Positions 9,359-18,235 of a stretch of 64,000 nucleotides of DNA are shown here, piece by piece. The stretch's first letter is position 1. Each line of letters starts with the position of its first letter. Source of the DNA: Rhodospirillaceae bacterium. GTDB taxonomy: Bacteria > Pseudomonadota > Alphaproteobacteria > Rhodospirillales > Rhodospirillaceae. The stretch spans positions 20,780 through 84,779 of the forward strand of contig JAQWRV010000033.1 of assembly GCA_029243545.1 (NCBI GenBank). The letters are read 5' to 3'. The position numbers and the translations under genes were made by a program. The notes below the pieces were generated by a model. The model worked only from the letters and a program-made list of their open reading frames with translations, was not told where the DNA came from and searched no databases.

Positions 9359-10399
9359 ATGATCGAGACATGGCGCGCGACGTGCATGCAGGTATACACC
9401 CGCATTCTTAACCGGGCGTCGGCCCGGGAAGAAGCGATGGAAATCGTAAACAACAGCCTGGATCGGTGGTCCGAGCTGGCCGGTGCCTCGCGCCAACGAG
9501 ACCGCAATCAACTCCTGCTTTTCCCGGAGTTTGCGTTACAGGGATTTCCCATACACGAGAGTGCCGATGAATGGATTGCAAAAGCCTGCTTCCAGATTCC
9601 AGGGCCTGAGACCGATCGCCTGCAAAAACTTGCTCAGGACCTAAAGTGCTACATCGGTGCTAACAGTTATGAAATAGACCCAGAATGGCCGGGCCGTTAT
9701 TTCAATTGCTCCTATTTGATAGAGCCGTCAGGGGATATGATCCTAAAATACCGGCGAATTAACACAGCGCACTCCGCCTCTCCCCATGATTTTCTTGATA
9801 AATACCTTGATCGATACGGCCTAGAGGGAATGTTTCCTGTGGTAAAAACGCCGCTCGGTAACATTGGCATGATGCCTTGTGGTGAGATTATGTATCCTGA
9901 GCCTGCCAGAGCGCTGGCATTCATGGGAGCTGAAGTCATACTTCACCCCACCTCAGACTACGGCGCCGATGATAATTGGAGTTGGCAATCGGCTAAGAAG
10001 GTGCGGGCATCAGAAAATATGGTGTATCTCATTTCTGCCAACGCTGGCGGAATGCCTGAGGCCTATCGCGGTGTGCATGATATTGCCGGACAGTCCCGCA
10101 TTTTTGATTGGGAAGGTCGGGTCCTCGCCCAAGGGCCGACACCAGGTGAATCGTTACGTTGTTCTACCTTGATTAATGTTGAGGCTTTGCGAGAGGTTCG
10201 TTCCAATGGAGCCGGCTTTAATCGTATAGCTCAGGCCAGACCAGATGCTTATGCAAAACTTTACGCAGATACGACGATCTATCCGGTTAACCGGTTTGCG
10301 GACAAGCCGATGGAATCGAAAAAAATGGTGCGAGAAGTGATGGGCGAATCTCTCGATAATATGGCAAAACGGGATATGATTCCGCCGCGGAAGAAATAG
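9359..10399 (+). CDS. nitrilase/amidase-superfamily C-N hydrolase (copy 1)
   Basis: A 346-residue carbon-nitrogen hydrolase with all three catalytic residues of the superfamily: Glu57 in FPEFAL, Lys130 in ILKYRR and Cys174 in MMPCGEIMYPE. It has no signal peptide and should act in the cytoplasm on an amide or nitrile. GAGAGG precedes the ATG by a few bases. The paralogue that begins 16 bp downstream has the same residues at identical positions, showing recent tandem duplication with divergence. Paired with the upstream amidohydrolase it suggests stepwise breakdown of an N-containing compound, but this is inference. Confidence 0.8.
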   Translation: MIETWRATCMQVYTRILNRASAREEAMEIVNNSLDRWSELAGASRQRDRNQLLLFPEFALQGFPIHESADEWIAKACFQIPGPETDRLQKLAQDLKCYIGANSYEIDPEWPGRYFNCSYLIEPSGDMILKYRRINTAHSASPHDFLDKYLDRYGLEGMFPVVKTPLGNIGMMPCGEIMYPEPARALAFMGAEVILHPTSDYGADDNWSWQSAKKVRASENMVYLISANAGGMPEAYRGVHDIAGQSRIFDWEGRVLAQGPTPGESLRCSTLINVEALREVRSNGAGFNRIAQARPDAYAKLYADTTIYPVNRFADKPMESKKMVREVMGESLDNMAKRDMIPPRKK

Positions 10400-10415
10400 G
10401 GACGGGAGACTCCCA

Positions 10416-11462
10416 ATGATCCAGCCTTGGACAGCTACTTGCATGCAGGTCTACTGCCATACGGTTAACAGTGCGACCAATCGCGAAGAAGCGATGGCTA
10501 TTGTAAACAAGAGTCTCGACCGCTGGATCACGTTGGCTATGGGAACAGCACGCGGCGACGGTTCTCACCTTCTGCTATACCCCGAATTCGCACTCACTGG
10601 ATTTCCTTTGCTGGAATCCGCTGAGGAATGGATCGAGAAAGCCTGCATTGAAATACCGGGGCCTGAAACCGGCAGGCTACAAAAAGCGGCACAGGACCTC
10701 AAATGCTACATCGGCGCCAATAGCTACGAAAAAGACCCGGAGTGGCCGGATCGCTATTTCAATTGTTCTTACCTGATCGACCCGTCAGGTGATGTCATTC
10801 TTAAGTACCGACGGATCAATACGGTGCACACAGCATCGCCTCATGACTTTATGGATGCTTACCTCGATAAGTATGGGCTGGAGGGCACATTCCCGGTTTC
10901 AGAAACACCTCTCGGTAACATTGCGATGATGCCCTGTGGCGAGATTATGTACCCCGAATCAGCCCGTATGTTCATGTTCCGTGGTGCCGAAGTTCTTTTG
11001 CACCCGACGTCAGACCATGGCGCTGCCGATAAATGGGCTTGGGAGTCTGCTAAGAAAGTACGGGCGTCTGAGAATATGATGTATTTGGTATCGACCAATG
11101 CAACAGGGCAAATTGGTACGTTTATTCCTGAAGGGCAGACCCTGGGTAATTCCAAGATTATTGATTACCACGGACGCGTTCTTGAGAATGTCGGCGGGCC
11201 CGGTGAGAGCACGGTCGCTTCAGCGACGATCGATGTTGAAGCCCTCCGGCGTGAACGCCGTATTCCGGGTGCTGGTAATCGCCTGCTACGGCAGCGTATT
11301 GAAATGTACCGGCCGCTATACAATCAGACTTCATTTTATCCACCTAACCAGTTTGCCGATGCACCGATGGATTCAAAACAGCGGATCATGGAAATACAAC
11401 AAGAAGCGCTAGGGAATATGGCGGAAGCCGGCATTGTCAATCTACCAGAGGTAACGGAATAA
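10416..11462 (+). CDS. nitrilase/amidase-superfamily C-N hydrolase (copy 2)
   Basis: Tandem paralogue of the preceding gene (348 residues). The triad is conserved at the same numbers: Glu57 (YPEFAL), Lys130 (ILKYRR) and Cys174 (MMPCGEIM). Long blocks such as LKCYIGANSYE and DRYFNCSYLI are shared, while the surface and the segment after the nucleophile (copy 1 SANAGGMPEAYRG, copy 2 STNATGQIGTF) differ. The divergence sits where substrate loops are expected, so the copies may have split specificity or may form a hetero-oligomer. GGGAG lies about eight bases before the ATG. A short T-rich tract follows at about 11500, without a strong hairpin. Confidence 0.8.
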   Translation: MIQPWTATCMQVYCHTVNSATNREEAMAIVNKSLDRWITLAMGTARGDGSHLLLYPEFALTGFPLLESAEEWIEKACIEIPGPETGRLQKAAQDLKCYIGANSYEKDPEWPDRYFNCSYLIDPSGDVILKYRRINTVHTASPHDFMDAYLDKYGLEGTFPVSETPLGNIAMMPCGEIMYPESARMFMFRGAEVLLHPTSDHGAADKWAWESAKKVRASENMMYLVSTNATGQIGTFIPEGQTLGNSKIIDYHGRVLENVGGPGESTVASATIDVEALRRERRIPGAGNRLLRQRIEMYRPLYNQTSFYPPNQFADAPMDSKQRIMEIQQEALGNMAEAGIVNLPEVTE

Positions 11463-11524
11463 TCGGCCCTGCGCTTTATTACCGTTTTATTAACGACTTT
11501 TTTTTGCACTTATTGCACAAGCAG

Positions 11525-12120
11525 AAACGTTTCTCATCTCGGGGCAAGCGGCGCGGCATGCCGGCATCTTATGCGTAAATTCATTGAGGCAGGTTACGAC
11601 GTGCGTGGCCTTAAGCGTGACACAATCGCCGCGCTGAAAAAAATCAGCTTTGATATGGAGTGGATTCGAGGAGGTATTCGCGAATCTGACTCATTAGGTG
11701 CGTCTATCTCCGGCGTAGATTTCATTCAATGCGCTGTCGGTGCGCGGCAGCCCTTTGGCCCAAATCGGCTCGAAATTCTCGAATATCTAGGCGTGACCAA
11801 CCTTGTTGATGAAGCAAAAGAGGCCGGCGTTGATTTGGAGGTATGTCGGGGAAGACTATTTGCAGCGATCAGGGCTATGGTATGCCGTCGTGCGACCACC
11901 ACAGCTTCTAGATGAACCAGGATTTGTAAAGAGTGTAAGATTACAACAAGGGAATCCCGGTGGTCCTGGCCAAATACCCCGTGAAGATCTTGCTGCAGTC
12001 ATGATTGAAGCGATGACTTCATTCCATTCCCTAAACACAACGTTTGAAATAGTTAGCGACCCCAGCCATCCTGCAATAGCGTGGCGCACTGAGCTTTTGG
12101 AGCTTGAAGCCGATAAATAA
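11525..12120 (+). pseudogene. decayed NmrA/SDR-like Rossmann gene
   Basis: Two frames together read as one damaged NAD(P)-binding protein. The first runs through a degenerate dinucleotide motif (GASGAACRH) just before MRKFIEAGYDVRGLKRD and on to GVTNLVDEAKEAGVD at about 11838. The second takes over in another frame with VGEDYLQRSGLWYAVVRPPQ and LLDEPG, and runs to 12120. In NmrA-like proteins these two pieces are separated by roughly 40-60 residues containing the catalytic-strand region, so there is an internal deletion plus a frame change near 11838-11845. The N terminus has no usable start and may carry another frameshift in the GGGG tract before the motif. Confidence 0.65.
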
Positions 12121-12141
12121 AGAATTCACGCCTAACGTCGT

Positions 12142-12801
12142 TCAACACGTGCTTTGAAGAGGCGGGCTAACGGCATCCTGAGTGAATGTCATGTCGATCA
12201 TGCGGTTGATAATCTCTGGCTCTTGCGCACCTGCTATGGCTTTGCTGTTGTTGAATATGTAGCAGGGCACACCGGTAATTCCCATGCGATGCATACGCGC
12301 ATTTTCGTTAAAGACGGAATTAAGATCGCCCTCACTGTAAAGATGCGTGGTTACCAGGCTTTTATCGAGCCCGATTTCCTCGGCGAGGAGTATCAGAGTT
12401 TCCGTATCGCCGATATCCAGACCGCGCTCAAAGTAAGCTGAGAAGAGGGCATTCACAGCTACACTTTCCGCCCCGATGGTTCGAGCCAGCCGAACCAATC
12501 GATGAGAATTGGCCGAGTTCGGTGTGCGTTGTATTTTATCCAACGCAAAATTAATGCCTTCGCTTTTTCCCGTGATGATAAGGGCCTCGATCATCCGCTC
12601 ATATTGCTGGGGCGAACCGAACTTGCGTACCAAAAACTCTTTGCGATCAACTCCGTTGGGTGGAAGATCGGCGTTGAGCAAAAACGAGCGATAACGGATT
12701 TCAGGCTGGATATTGGGGCGCGCGCTCAAAGCCCGGTCAAACCGGCGTTTGCCGACATAACACCATGGACAGACTGTATCGAAGACAACATCAATGCGCA
12801 T
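12142..12801 (-). CDS. DsbA-family oxidoreductase, FrnE/HCCA-isomerase-like
   Basis: A 219-residue thioredoxin-fold protein of the DsbA/FrnE group. The N terminus is MRIDVVFDTVCPWCYVGK, with redox pair Cys11-Cys14 directly after strand 1 and no signal peptide, so it is cytoplasmic. The cis-proline loop is GITGVPCYIF, as usual for this family. These proteins are related to 2-hydroxychromene-2-carboxylate isomerase and polyketide-associated FrnE, and most act as thiol oxidoreductases. It is convergent with the decayed SDR gene. No strong Shine-Dalgarno was noted. Confidence 0.85.
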   Translation of the reverse strand: MRIDVVFDTVCPWCYVGKRRFDRALSARPNIQPEIRYRSFLLNADLPPNGVDRKEFLVRKFGSPQQYERMIEALIITGKSEGINFALDKIQRTPNSANSHRLVRLARTIGAESVAVNALFSAYFERGLDIGDTETLILLAEEIGLDKSLVTTHLYSEGDLNSVFNENARMHRMGITGVPCYIFNNSKAIAGAQEPEIINRMIDMTFTQDAVSPPLQSTC

Positions 12802-13104
12802 AGCTAAAGAGTATTGCGCAGGAACCTTCCATACAAGTCGGGTTTACGTGCAATGTTTCTTAGTTCTCTAGCATATTCATGAAGCGCGGTATGGTCCGGT
12901 ATAAGTCCCTCGACCCAAAATAATCGCGATCGGATGAGATTACTGAATACCTGCTACTTATGAAAGCAAAGATGAAATCATGGCGTTATCTAAACGAAAA
13001 CGCCGTTTCCGCCGGTGTAAAGTGCCCATTCAATTGACCGAAATTGGTTCGGGAGGACGAAATCAAGCAAAGTCTGCAGAAGGCACAAGTTTTATGTGCC
13101 AGGT
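12802..13104. other. gene-free stretch
   Basis: No coding region can be supported here. A short inverted repeat (GGCGTT/AACGCC) occurs near 13000. The stretch may include eroded upstream sequence of the gene remnant that follows. Confidence 0.4.
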
Positions 13105-13380
13105 TATGCATAAGAAACTCCAGGAGAGGACCACCTGATCGCCAGTGGGTTCGGCTATACATTATTTAGTTCAGGTGGATTAACGGATGGTCCACCTGCA
13201 GGGGCTGGGATCATGGTCGAAGAGTATTTGGAAGGGGCAGTCGCCCGGTCAGACGTGGCCTACAAATATTGATAGCCCATGAAGATGATACAGCCATTGG
13301 CAAGGACTATAATATCGGTGACGCTAACAAACGCTGCACATTCGAAGTATATTGGAAGTACAAGCGAGCTCTAAGGGGAG
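13105..13380 (+). pseudogene. remnant of a second NmrA/SDR-like gene
   Basis: Out-of-frame pieces read like the C-terminal half of an NmrA/SDR protein. One frame gives EDHLIASGFGYTLFSSGGL followed by TDGPPAGAGIM and VARSDVA (compare the usual 'E..L..SGL.YTI.RPGGL' and 'ARADVA'). After a frame change near 13265 the next frame gives LIAHEDDTAIGKDYNIGDA and on to about 13378. There is a stop in frame just upstream of the first piece and no start codon. It ends directly before the intact Tat-signal NmrA-like gene at 13388. Family assignment rests on these short motifs only. Confidence 0.5.
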
Positions 13381-13387
13381 AAAAATT

Positions 13388-14215
13388 ATGAATCGCAGAT
13401 ATTTATTGGCGGGAACGGCGGCTTTGCTAGGTGCAAGTATGTCACCTGTACGCGCTACCGCGGTAGACCATGACGAAAAGCTAACTATTGCATTATTTGG
13501 TGCAACTGCCCGGTCTGGCCGAGAAATCGTAAAACAGGGTTTGGCGCGGGGATACAAGATCAAAGGGTTTGCCCGGACACCGTCAAAGCTCGGCGTCGAG
13601 CATGAGAACCTTGAGATGTTCAAAGGGGACATCCGCGATCGGGCTGCGATTGATGCCTTGCTGACCGGCGATGAAATCGTCATGTCCATGGTTGGCCGTG
13701 GACCACCGGCTGATCCCATGGCTGAAATCGGACAAGTGGATATCTACACGGTGATGGGTGAGAACCTGATTGGCGCGATGAAAGCTAAAGGGAACACACG
13801 TCTCATCATGGCCAGTTCAACCGGAGTGGAACATCGTGCAGACATAGATGGAGCCAAACCTCCTCCCGGTGACATGAGCAACATGTGGCGATGGAACGCC
13901 CGCCATCTCTACAACGACATGTATGAGATGGAAAAATTGATTGAGAAAAGTGGCTTGGATTACATTCTATTGCGGCCTGGTTTCATGGTTGAAGAGCCAG
14001 CCCGGCACGATATGAAGTTCAATAACACAGGTGAAACGCCGGGTGCGCGAGTGATCACCTACGAAGACTTTGCAGCCTTCATTCTGGATCACGTGGAAGG
14101 CGGTAACTATTGGAATACAGCCGTGGGTATGTATTCCGATACAATCATGAATCCCGCCGCTGAAATCGAAAAATTCCTGGCCAAGCAAAAAGCAGCACAG
14201 GCCGCGGGACAGTAG
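13388..14215 (+). CDS. NmrA-like NAD(P)-binding protein with Tat signal
   Basis: A 275-residue Rossmann protein of the NmrA/atypical SDR type. The ATG at 13388 has AGGGGAG about nine bases upstream. The longer frame from 13352 adds nothing plausible. The protein begins MNRRYLLAGTAALLGAS, a twin-arginine-like signal, and the dinucleotide-binding strand follows at 32-44 with GATARSG (usual GATGxxG). Later blocks fit the family: FKGDIRDRAAIDALL, MASSTGVEH, and ILLRPGFMVEEP. The catalytic Tyr-xxx-Lys of classical SDRs is not evident. Export by Tat would carry a prefolded, cofactor-loaded protein. Function is unknown. Two decayed relatives lie just upstream. Confidence 0.75.
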   Translation: MNRRYLLAGTAALLGASMSPVRATAVDHDEKLTIALFGATARSGREIVKQGLARGYKIKGFARTPSKLGVEHENLEMFKGDIRDRAAIDALLTGDEIVMSMVGRGPPADPMAEIGQVDIYTVMGENLIGAMKAKGNTRLIMASSTGVEHRADIDGAKPPPGDMSNMWRWNARHLYNDMYEMEKLIEKSGLDYILLRPGFMVEEPARHDMKFNNTGETPGARVITYEDFAAFILDHVEGGNYWNTAVGMYSDTIMNPAAEIEKFLAKQKAAQAAGQ

Positions 14216-14383
14216 CTCCCTATCATAGAGCTAGCGGTACTTAAACTACCGAAATCTGCCGAATTCACCAGATTTACATTGCCCCCACAAATATGTAACA
14301 GTTTTAAAGATGCAGGAAATTGCATTTGTTAGGTATTCGAATAACTAATACTCCAACTAACCCTGAGGACAGAGGAACAGATC

Positions 14384-14701
14384 ATGAATTTAGATAAAGG
14401 TCTAATCATCGCTATCATCTTGCTTGCTGTTGTTGGTGCGTTTGCCGCAATCCCTTATGGTGGCCTTGCTATTTTACTAATCGGCTTAGTATCAGGCACC
14501 ACTTCCCCATTAACTGAACTGTCGGAAAGAACTGGCTATCTACTGGTAGCTGTTGGTGCTCCAACCGTTGCGGAAAGCCTCCAAGCGATTCCCGTGGCTG
14601 GCGCGCCTCTAGAAGCGATAGTAGGTTCAGTGGCACTCGGTGCAGGTGGCATTTGGCTCGCAAGCATGACCCGTGCTTTAGTCAATAGAATTAAGCCTTA
14701 A
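14384..14701 (+). CDS. small membrane protein, unknown
   Basis: A 105-residue hydrophobic protein with about three membrane segments: residues 6-40 (GLIIAIILLAVVGAF and GGLAILLIGLV), about 50-65, and a Gly/Ala-rich segment near 78-95. A short basic tail ends RIKP. A GAGGA lies upstream of the ATG. I do not recognise the family. It stands alone between the Tat NmrA-like gene and the double hydrolase, and a stem-loop begins at its stop codon. It could be a holin-sized or small accessory membrane protein, but nothing in the sequence decides. Confidence 0.6.
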   Translation: MNLDKGLIIAIILLAVVGAFAAIPYGGLAILLIGLVSGTTSPLTELSERTGYLLVAVGAPTVAESLQAIPVAGAPLEAIVGSVALGAGGIWLASMTRALVNRIKP

Positions 14702-14758
14702 TCAGTCATGCGGATAGTTCGTAGCTCTGTAACAAGAGTTGCAAACTATCCCGCTGAT
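14701..14758 (+). terminator. nested stem-loop at gene end
   Basis: ATCAG (14701-14705) pairs with CTGAT (14754-14758), GGATAGTT (14712-14719) with AACTATCC (14744-14751), and CTCT (14725-14728) with AGAG (14735-14738). The structure starts on the last base of the stop codon of the small membrane protein and is followed by AAGTTTTCT. It is a plausible weak terminator or 3'-end stabiliser. The other roughly 285 bp up to 15045 hold no gene that can be supported. Confidence 0.4.
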
Positions 14759-15045
14759 AAGTTTTCTACCACTAACCGAATTCGTCACATTCTATTCTCT
14801 GAGCACTACGCTTAGTTATGACGTGAATGGAATAATTTTTTGCCCTAACAAGCGGCCGAACGTGAGCGCTGGTGTAACCGCCATCCGATTGGTCAGGGCG
14901 TGACCCGAAAGGGCCGCGCCACCGATAGCTTCACCTGCTGCACTGTGACAGTACCACAATAATCACCGCCATCATTTGAAATGATGCCAAGAAATGTTCC
15001 GCTGGGTGTACCCTAGTTCTTATAAATAGGAGAGCGGGAGTTGCC

Positions 15046-16884
15046 ATGGCAGACTCGAATAATCTTGATCATTTTCTAGAAACCACGCGGCGAACCGCGC
15101 TGGGAGTCTCGCTGGGTGGCGCAGCCACTGCGCTGATGCGTCCTGTCGCAGCCTTGGCTGCGAGCCACGAGAGCGGTAAGCGGTATATTAGCAAGGGTTA
15201 CGTCAACGTCAGCCACGGTCAGATGCATTACCGCACGGCTGGGTCGGGCCCACCGGTTATTCTGGTGCACGGCTCGCCGAGTTCATCGCGCACTTACATC
15301 GATCTTATTGGCCGGTTGTCGGATCAGTTCACGGTGATTGCGCTGGACACGGCGGGCTATGGCAATTCCACCCCGCTCATGCCCGGTGGCCAGCCGGAAA
15401 TACCAGACTTTGCCCGGGTGCTGGCAGAGACAGTGGCCGTCCTCGGCATAGAGCGCAGTGTGCTCTTTGGCTCCCACACCGGCGCTAAGATCACTCTGCA
15501 ATATGCAGTGGATCATCCGGACCGGGTGGCGGCGCTGGTCATGGACGGCTTGTCCATTCCGCCTGGGCCAATTGATTACGTCTGGAACAAAAACTACCTG
15601 ACCCCTTTCACCATCAACGAAGACGGCAGCTTCATCGCTTACGAATGGACCCGGGGTAAGGACTTCGGCCGCAACTTCCCATGGTACGACAAGTCACCTG
15701 CCACGCGTTCTAACACTACCGACCCCGACGCCCAGACCATGCACAACGCGCGCATCGATATCTTCTCCGCCGGACCGCATTACTCGGCTGGCTATGGCGC
15801 CGCCATGCGCTACCGGGGCATACCGGTGCTTCGGCAACTATCGGTACCGACCGTGTTGATGGCCATTGAACCGGACCCGCTATACATTCATCTCGACTAT
15901 GTACCTGACGACGTTCCCGATGTCTTGTCCATCGAACGGCTGACGGCGGATCGCGATGCTTGGCGGGCGCGGCTGCGGGCACTGTTTGGCGAGTACGGTT
16001 CCGCTTTGGGCGATGTCAACTTCACGCCACCAGATCCCTTGCTAGACCCCAAACCAGGCGACGCGATCACCGCTGGTTATGTGGTGCAAGAGCAAGGGCA
16101 TGTCCATGTGCGTCGGGTTGGCCCCATCAACGGTGAAGGTCATCGGCCACTCTTGATTCTGCCTGACGTGCCCGGCGGCACCGGTCCTTATGACCTGCTC
16201 ATGCGCACACTCGCTTTCGACCGACCCGTGTTTATCATCGATCTCCCGGGTACAGGTGATTCAGACCCGCTTGAGAAGGGAGACTCCGGCAACGCTGTAG
16301 TCGACATGGTGGTGGACGTGATCGATCGCCTGGGCCTGGAGCAGCCCGACGTGCTGGCAGAGAATGTGTCCACACCTTTGGCGATTGCCTTGGCGGCGCG
16401 CCACCCAGATAAAGTGCACAGTTTAATTTTAGACGGCGCCATCCTGGCGGACAGCCGGGGACGTAATGAGCTCAGAGACAATTACACGCCTGACCTCAAA
16501 CCCATGCGTGGCGGTGGCCACCTCTCGGAACTTTGGCACATGTTCCGCGATGCAGAGTTCAAGTGGCCTTGGTACGACCGATCACGCGAGGCCATTCGTT
16601 GGGTTAACCCGAACCTTGACGCCAACCGCTTCTATCACCGGCTGGTGGATACGATGAAACAGCTCGATCATTACGGCGATACAGCCCGCGCAGCTTTTTC
16701 CCTCGACGCAGCTGCGTTATTGGAAGAGGTGCGCCAGCCAGTGCTTGCGTTCCATCGAGAACGCGACCCTCTCTATCAATGGGGAGAGTTTGCGGCGCGT
16801 AAGGTAGCAAATGGAAAGGTTATAGATCGCCCGGAAAGCGTGATTACGTTCGCACAATCTGTGCAGCTATTTTTAGACAGTTAG
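15046..16884 (+). CDS. Tat-exported tandem alpha/beta-hydrolase-fold protein
   Basis: A 612-residue fusion of two alpha/beta-hydrolase-fold domains behind a Tat signal (TTRRTALGVSLGGAATAL, ending near ALAAS). Domain 1 (about 48-320) has VILVHGSPSSS, ALDTAGYGNS and the elbow GSHTG at 142-146, so His144 replaces the nucleophile. Domain 2 (about 340-612) has LLILPDVPGGTG, DLPGTGDSD and AENVS at 438-442, with Asn440 there. No conserved C-terminal catalytic histidine is visible in either. Both halves share FPWYDKSPATR / WPWYDRSREAIR, so it arose by internal duplication. GGGAG lies six bases before the ATG. The stretch looks richer in G+C than its neighbours. Function is unknown. Confidence 0.8.
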   Translation: MADSNNLDHFLETTRRTALGVSLGGAATALMRPVAALAASHESGKRYISKGYVNVSHGQMHYRTAGSGPPVILVHGSPSSSRTYIDLIGRLSDQFTVIALDTAGYGNSTPLMPGGQPEIPDFARVLAETVAVLGIERSVLFGSHTGAKITLQYAVDHPDRVAALVMDGLSIPPGPIDYVWNKNYLTPFTINEDGSFIAYEWTRGKDFGRNFPWYDKSPATRSNTTDPDAQTMHNARIDIFSAGPHYSAGYGAAMRYRGIPVLRQLSVPTVLMAIEPDPLYIHLDYVPDDVPDVLSIERLTADRDAWRARLRALFGEYGSALGDVNFTPPDPLLDPKPGDAITAGYVVQEQGHVHVRRVGPINGEGHRPLLILPDVPGGTGPYDLLMRTLAFDRPVFIIDLPGTGDSDPLEKGDSGNAVVDMVVDVIDRLGLEQPDVLAENVSTPLAIALAARHPDKVHSLILDGAILADSRGRNELRDNYTPDLKPMRGGGHLSELWHMFRDAEFKWPWYDRSREAIRWVNPNLDANRFYHRLVDTMKQLDHYGDTARAAFSLDAAALLEEVRQPVLAFHRERDPLYQWGEFAARKVANGKVIDRPESVITFAQSVQLFLDS

Positions 16885-17018
16885 GTCTGACTGGCTAAGG
16901 CGCGTTGGGATGCGCAATTGAGACCGTCAGCTAGTATCGGATATTCCAGGCTAATTTCTAGCAAGAATATCTTTTTGTCATGCACGAACAAGTAAGAATT
17001 CTGTACTGGAGGTTCGCT

Positions 17019-18044
17019 ATGTCGGTTCACATTCTTTTTAAAAGAACGACTCTCAGAATTTTACTGATGGTGATGCTCGGTGTCGCCTACTCGACCGCCG
17101 CGGTTGGAGGTCAATCGATGGGTGGGTCCAAGTTTGTCGAGGTCGATGGCATCCGAACCCGCTACTTCGAAGCGGGAAGCGGAGAACCCATGGTGTTGGT
17201 CCATGGCGGGCACTATGGCTTGGCTGGGGGAGCAGTCGGGTTCATGTCGGTTTTCACTCTGTTGGCAGAGCATTTCCATGTCTATGCAATAGACAAGTTG
17301 GGTATGGGGCTAACCGACAATCCCAAAGACGATTCAGGTTATTCCATGCAAGCCACAACCCAGCATATCTATCGATTCATACAAGTGCAGGGCCTGGAGA
17401 ACGTACATTTGGCTGGCCATTCCCGGGGCGGCCTGCCGGTCGTTCGCATCGCCATGGATCACCCTGAACTCATCCAGACCCTGACCATCTTCGACAGCAA
17501 CACTCTAGCTCCGGGAGACCCCAAACCCTCGGCTCCGAATCTCCGTCCTCTGGGCCCGCCGCCTACCAAAGAGTCGATACGAGAAGACTTCATGTCCAGG
17601 CGCAATACCTACCATAAGGAATACGTCACCGACGAGTTTGTCGAAGCTCACTTGGAGGTCGCCCTGAATCCCAAAATACGTCAGGCGGCGGAACGGTTGG
17701 AAATGCTCAGAGAGGGCTTCATAGAGCACAATCCAGACAAGGTGGAGGCCAGACCGGCTCTTGCCAATAACTCGGGTACGGGATGGTGGCTGTATGAAGT
17801 CAAGGACTCGACGCTGGAGATGCTCAATGCGGGTCAGCTCAAAACACCCACCCTGGTGATTTGGGGTTACAACGATACTTCAGCCACCCATGAAATGGCG
17901 GCGGATCTTTTTCGGGTGATCAGTAAATCGGCCGCTCAGGCCCAGCTGCACTTTTTCAACCAATGTGGTCATGCTCCCTACAACGAATATCCCGAGGAAG
18001 TAACCGACCTGCTGGTCAGCTTCACGGGGCGAGTGAAGCGCTGA
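17019..18044 (+). CDS. secreted alpha/beta-hydrolase
   Basis: A 341-residue alpha/beta-hydrolase with a Sec signal peptide (FKRTTLRILLMVMLGVAYST, cleavage near AVGG). The ATG at 17019 has GGAGG seven bases upstream and is preferred over the frame from 16980. The oxyanion segment is VHGGH, the elbow is GHSRG with Ser135, an acid is probably in WGYNDT, and the histidine is in QCGHAPYNEYPEE near 323. It therefore has an intact triad, unlike the preceding double-domain protein. It resembles periplasmic esterases or epoxide hydrolase-like proteins. No substrate can be assigned. Confidence 0.8.
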   Translation: MSVHILFKRTTLRILLMVMLGVAYSTAAVGGQSMGGSKFVEVDGIRTRYFEAGSGEPMVLVHGGHYGLAGGAVGFMSVFTLLAEHFHVYAIDKLGMGLTDNPKDDSGYSMQATTQHIYRFIQVQGLENVHLAGHSRGGLPVVRIAMDHPELIQTLTIFDSNTLAPGDPKPSAPNLRPLGPPPTKESIREDFMSRRNTYHKEYVTDEFVEAHLEVALNPKIRQAAERLEMLREGFIEHNPDKVEARPALANNSGTGWWLYEVKDSTLEMLNAGQLKTPTLVIWGYNDTSATHEMAADLFRVISKSAAQAQLHFFNQCGHAPYNEYPEEVTDLLVSFTGRVKR

Positions 18045-18198
18045 GCTGAAACGCGTCAAACGCCTCTTTATCGAAATTTTATTTGCACTCAATTAATTGA
18101 GACAGCAGACCATACCCTTCCGATTTCTTCTTCTAACCTGCGAATGAGTTTTTTAGCCGTTTAGGCATGTTTCACCGGTTCAATTAAGAAACCTGGGT

Positions 18199-18218
18199 GG
18201 CTGCGGGGCCCCGCAGCC
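18199..18218. repeat. 20-bp perfect GC-rich palindrome
   Basis: The ten bases GGCTGCGGGG are followed directly by their reverse complement. There is no loop. The T run that follows (18231-18235) is 12 bases away, so it is not a canonical terminator. It lies in the 267-bp gap before the flavin-reductase-like gene. Confidence 0.6.
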
Positions 18219-18235
18219 AGTATAAGCAAGTTTTT

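Noticed and set aside
11501..11510. T-rich tract after the second nitrilase as a terminator
   Set aside because: The only preceding stem (CGTT/AACG) is four base pairs.
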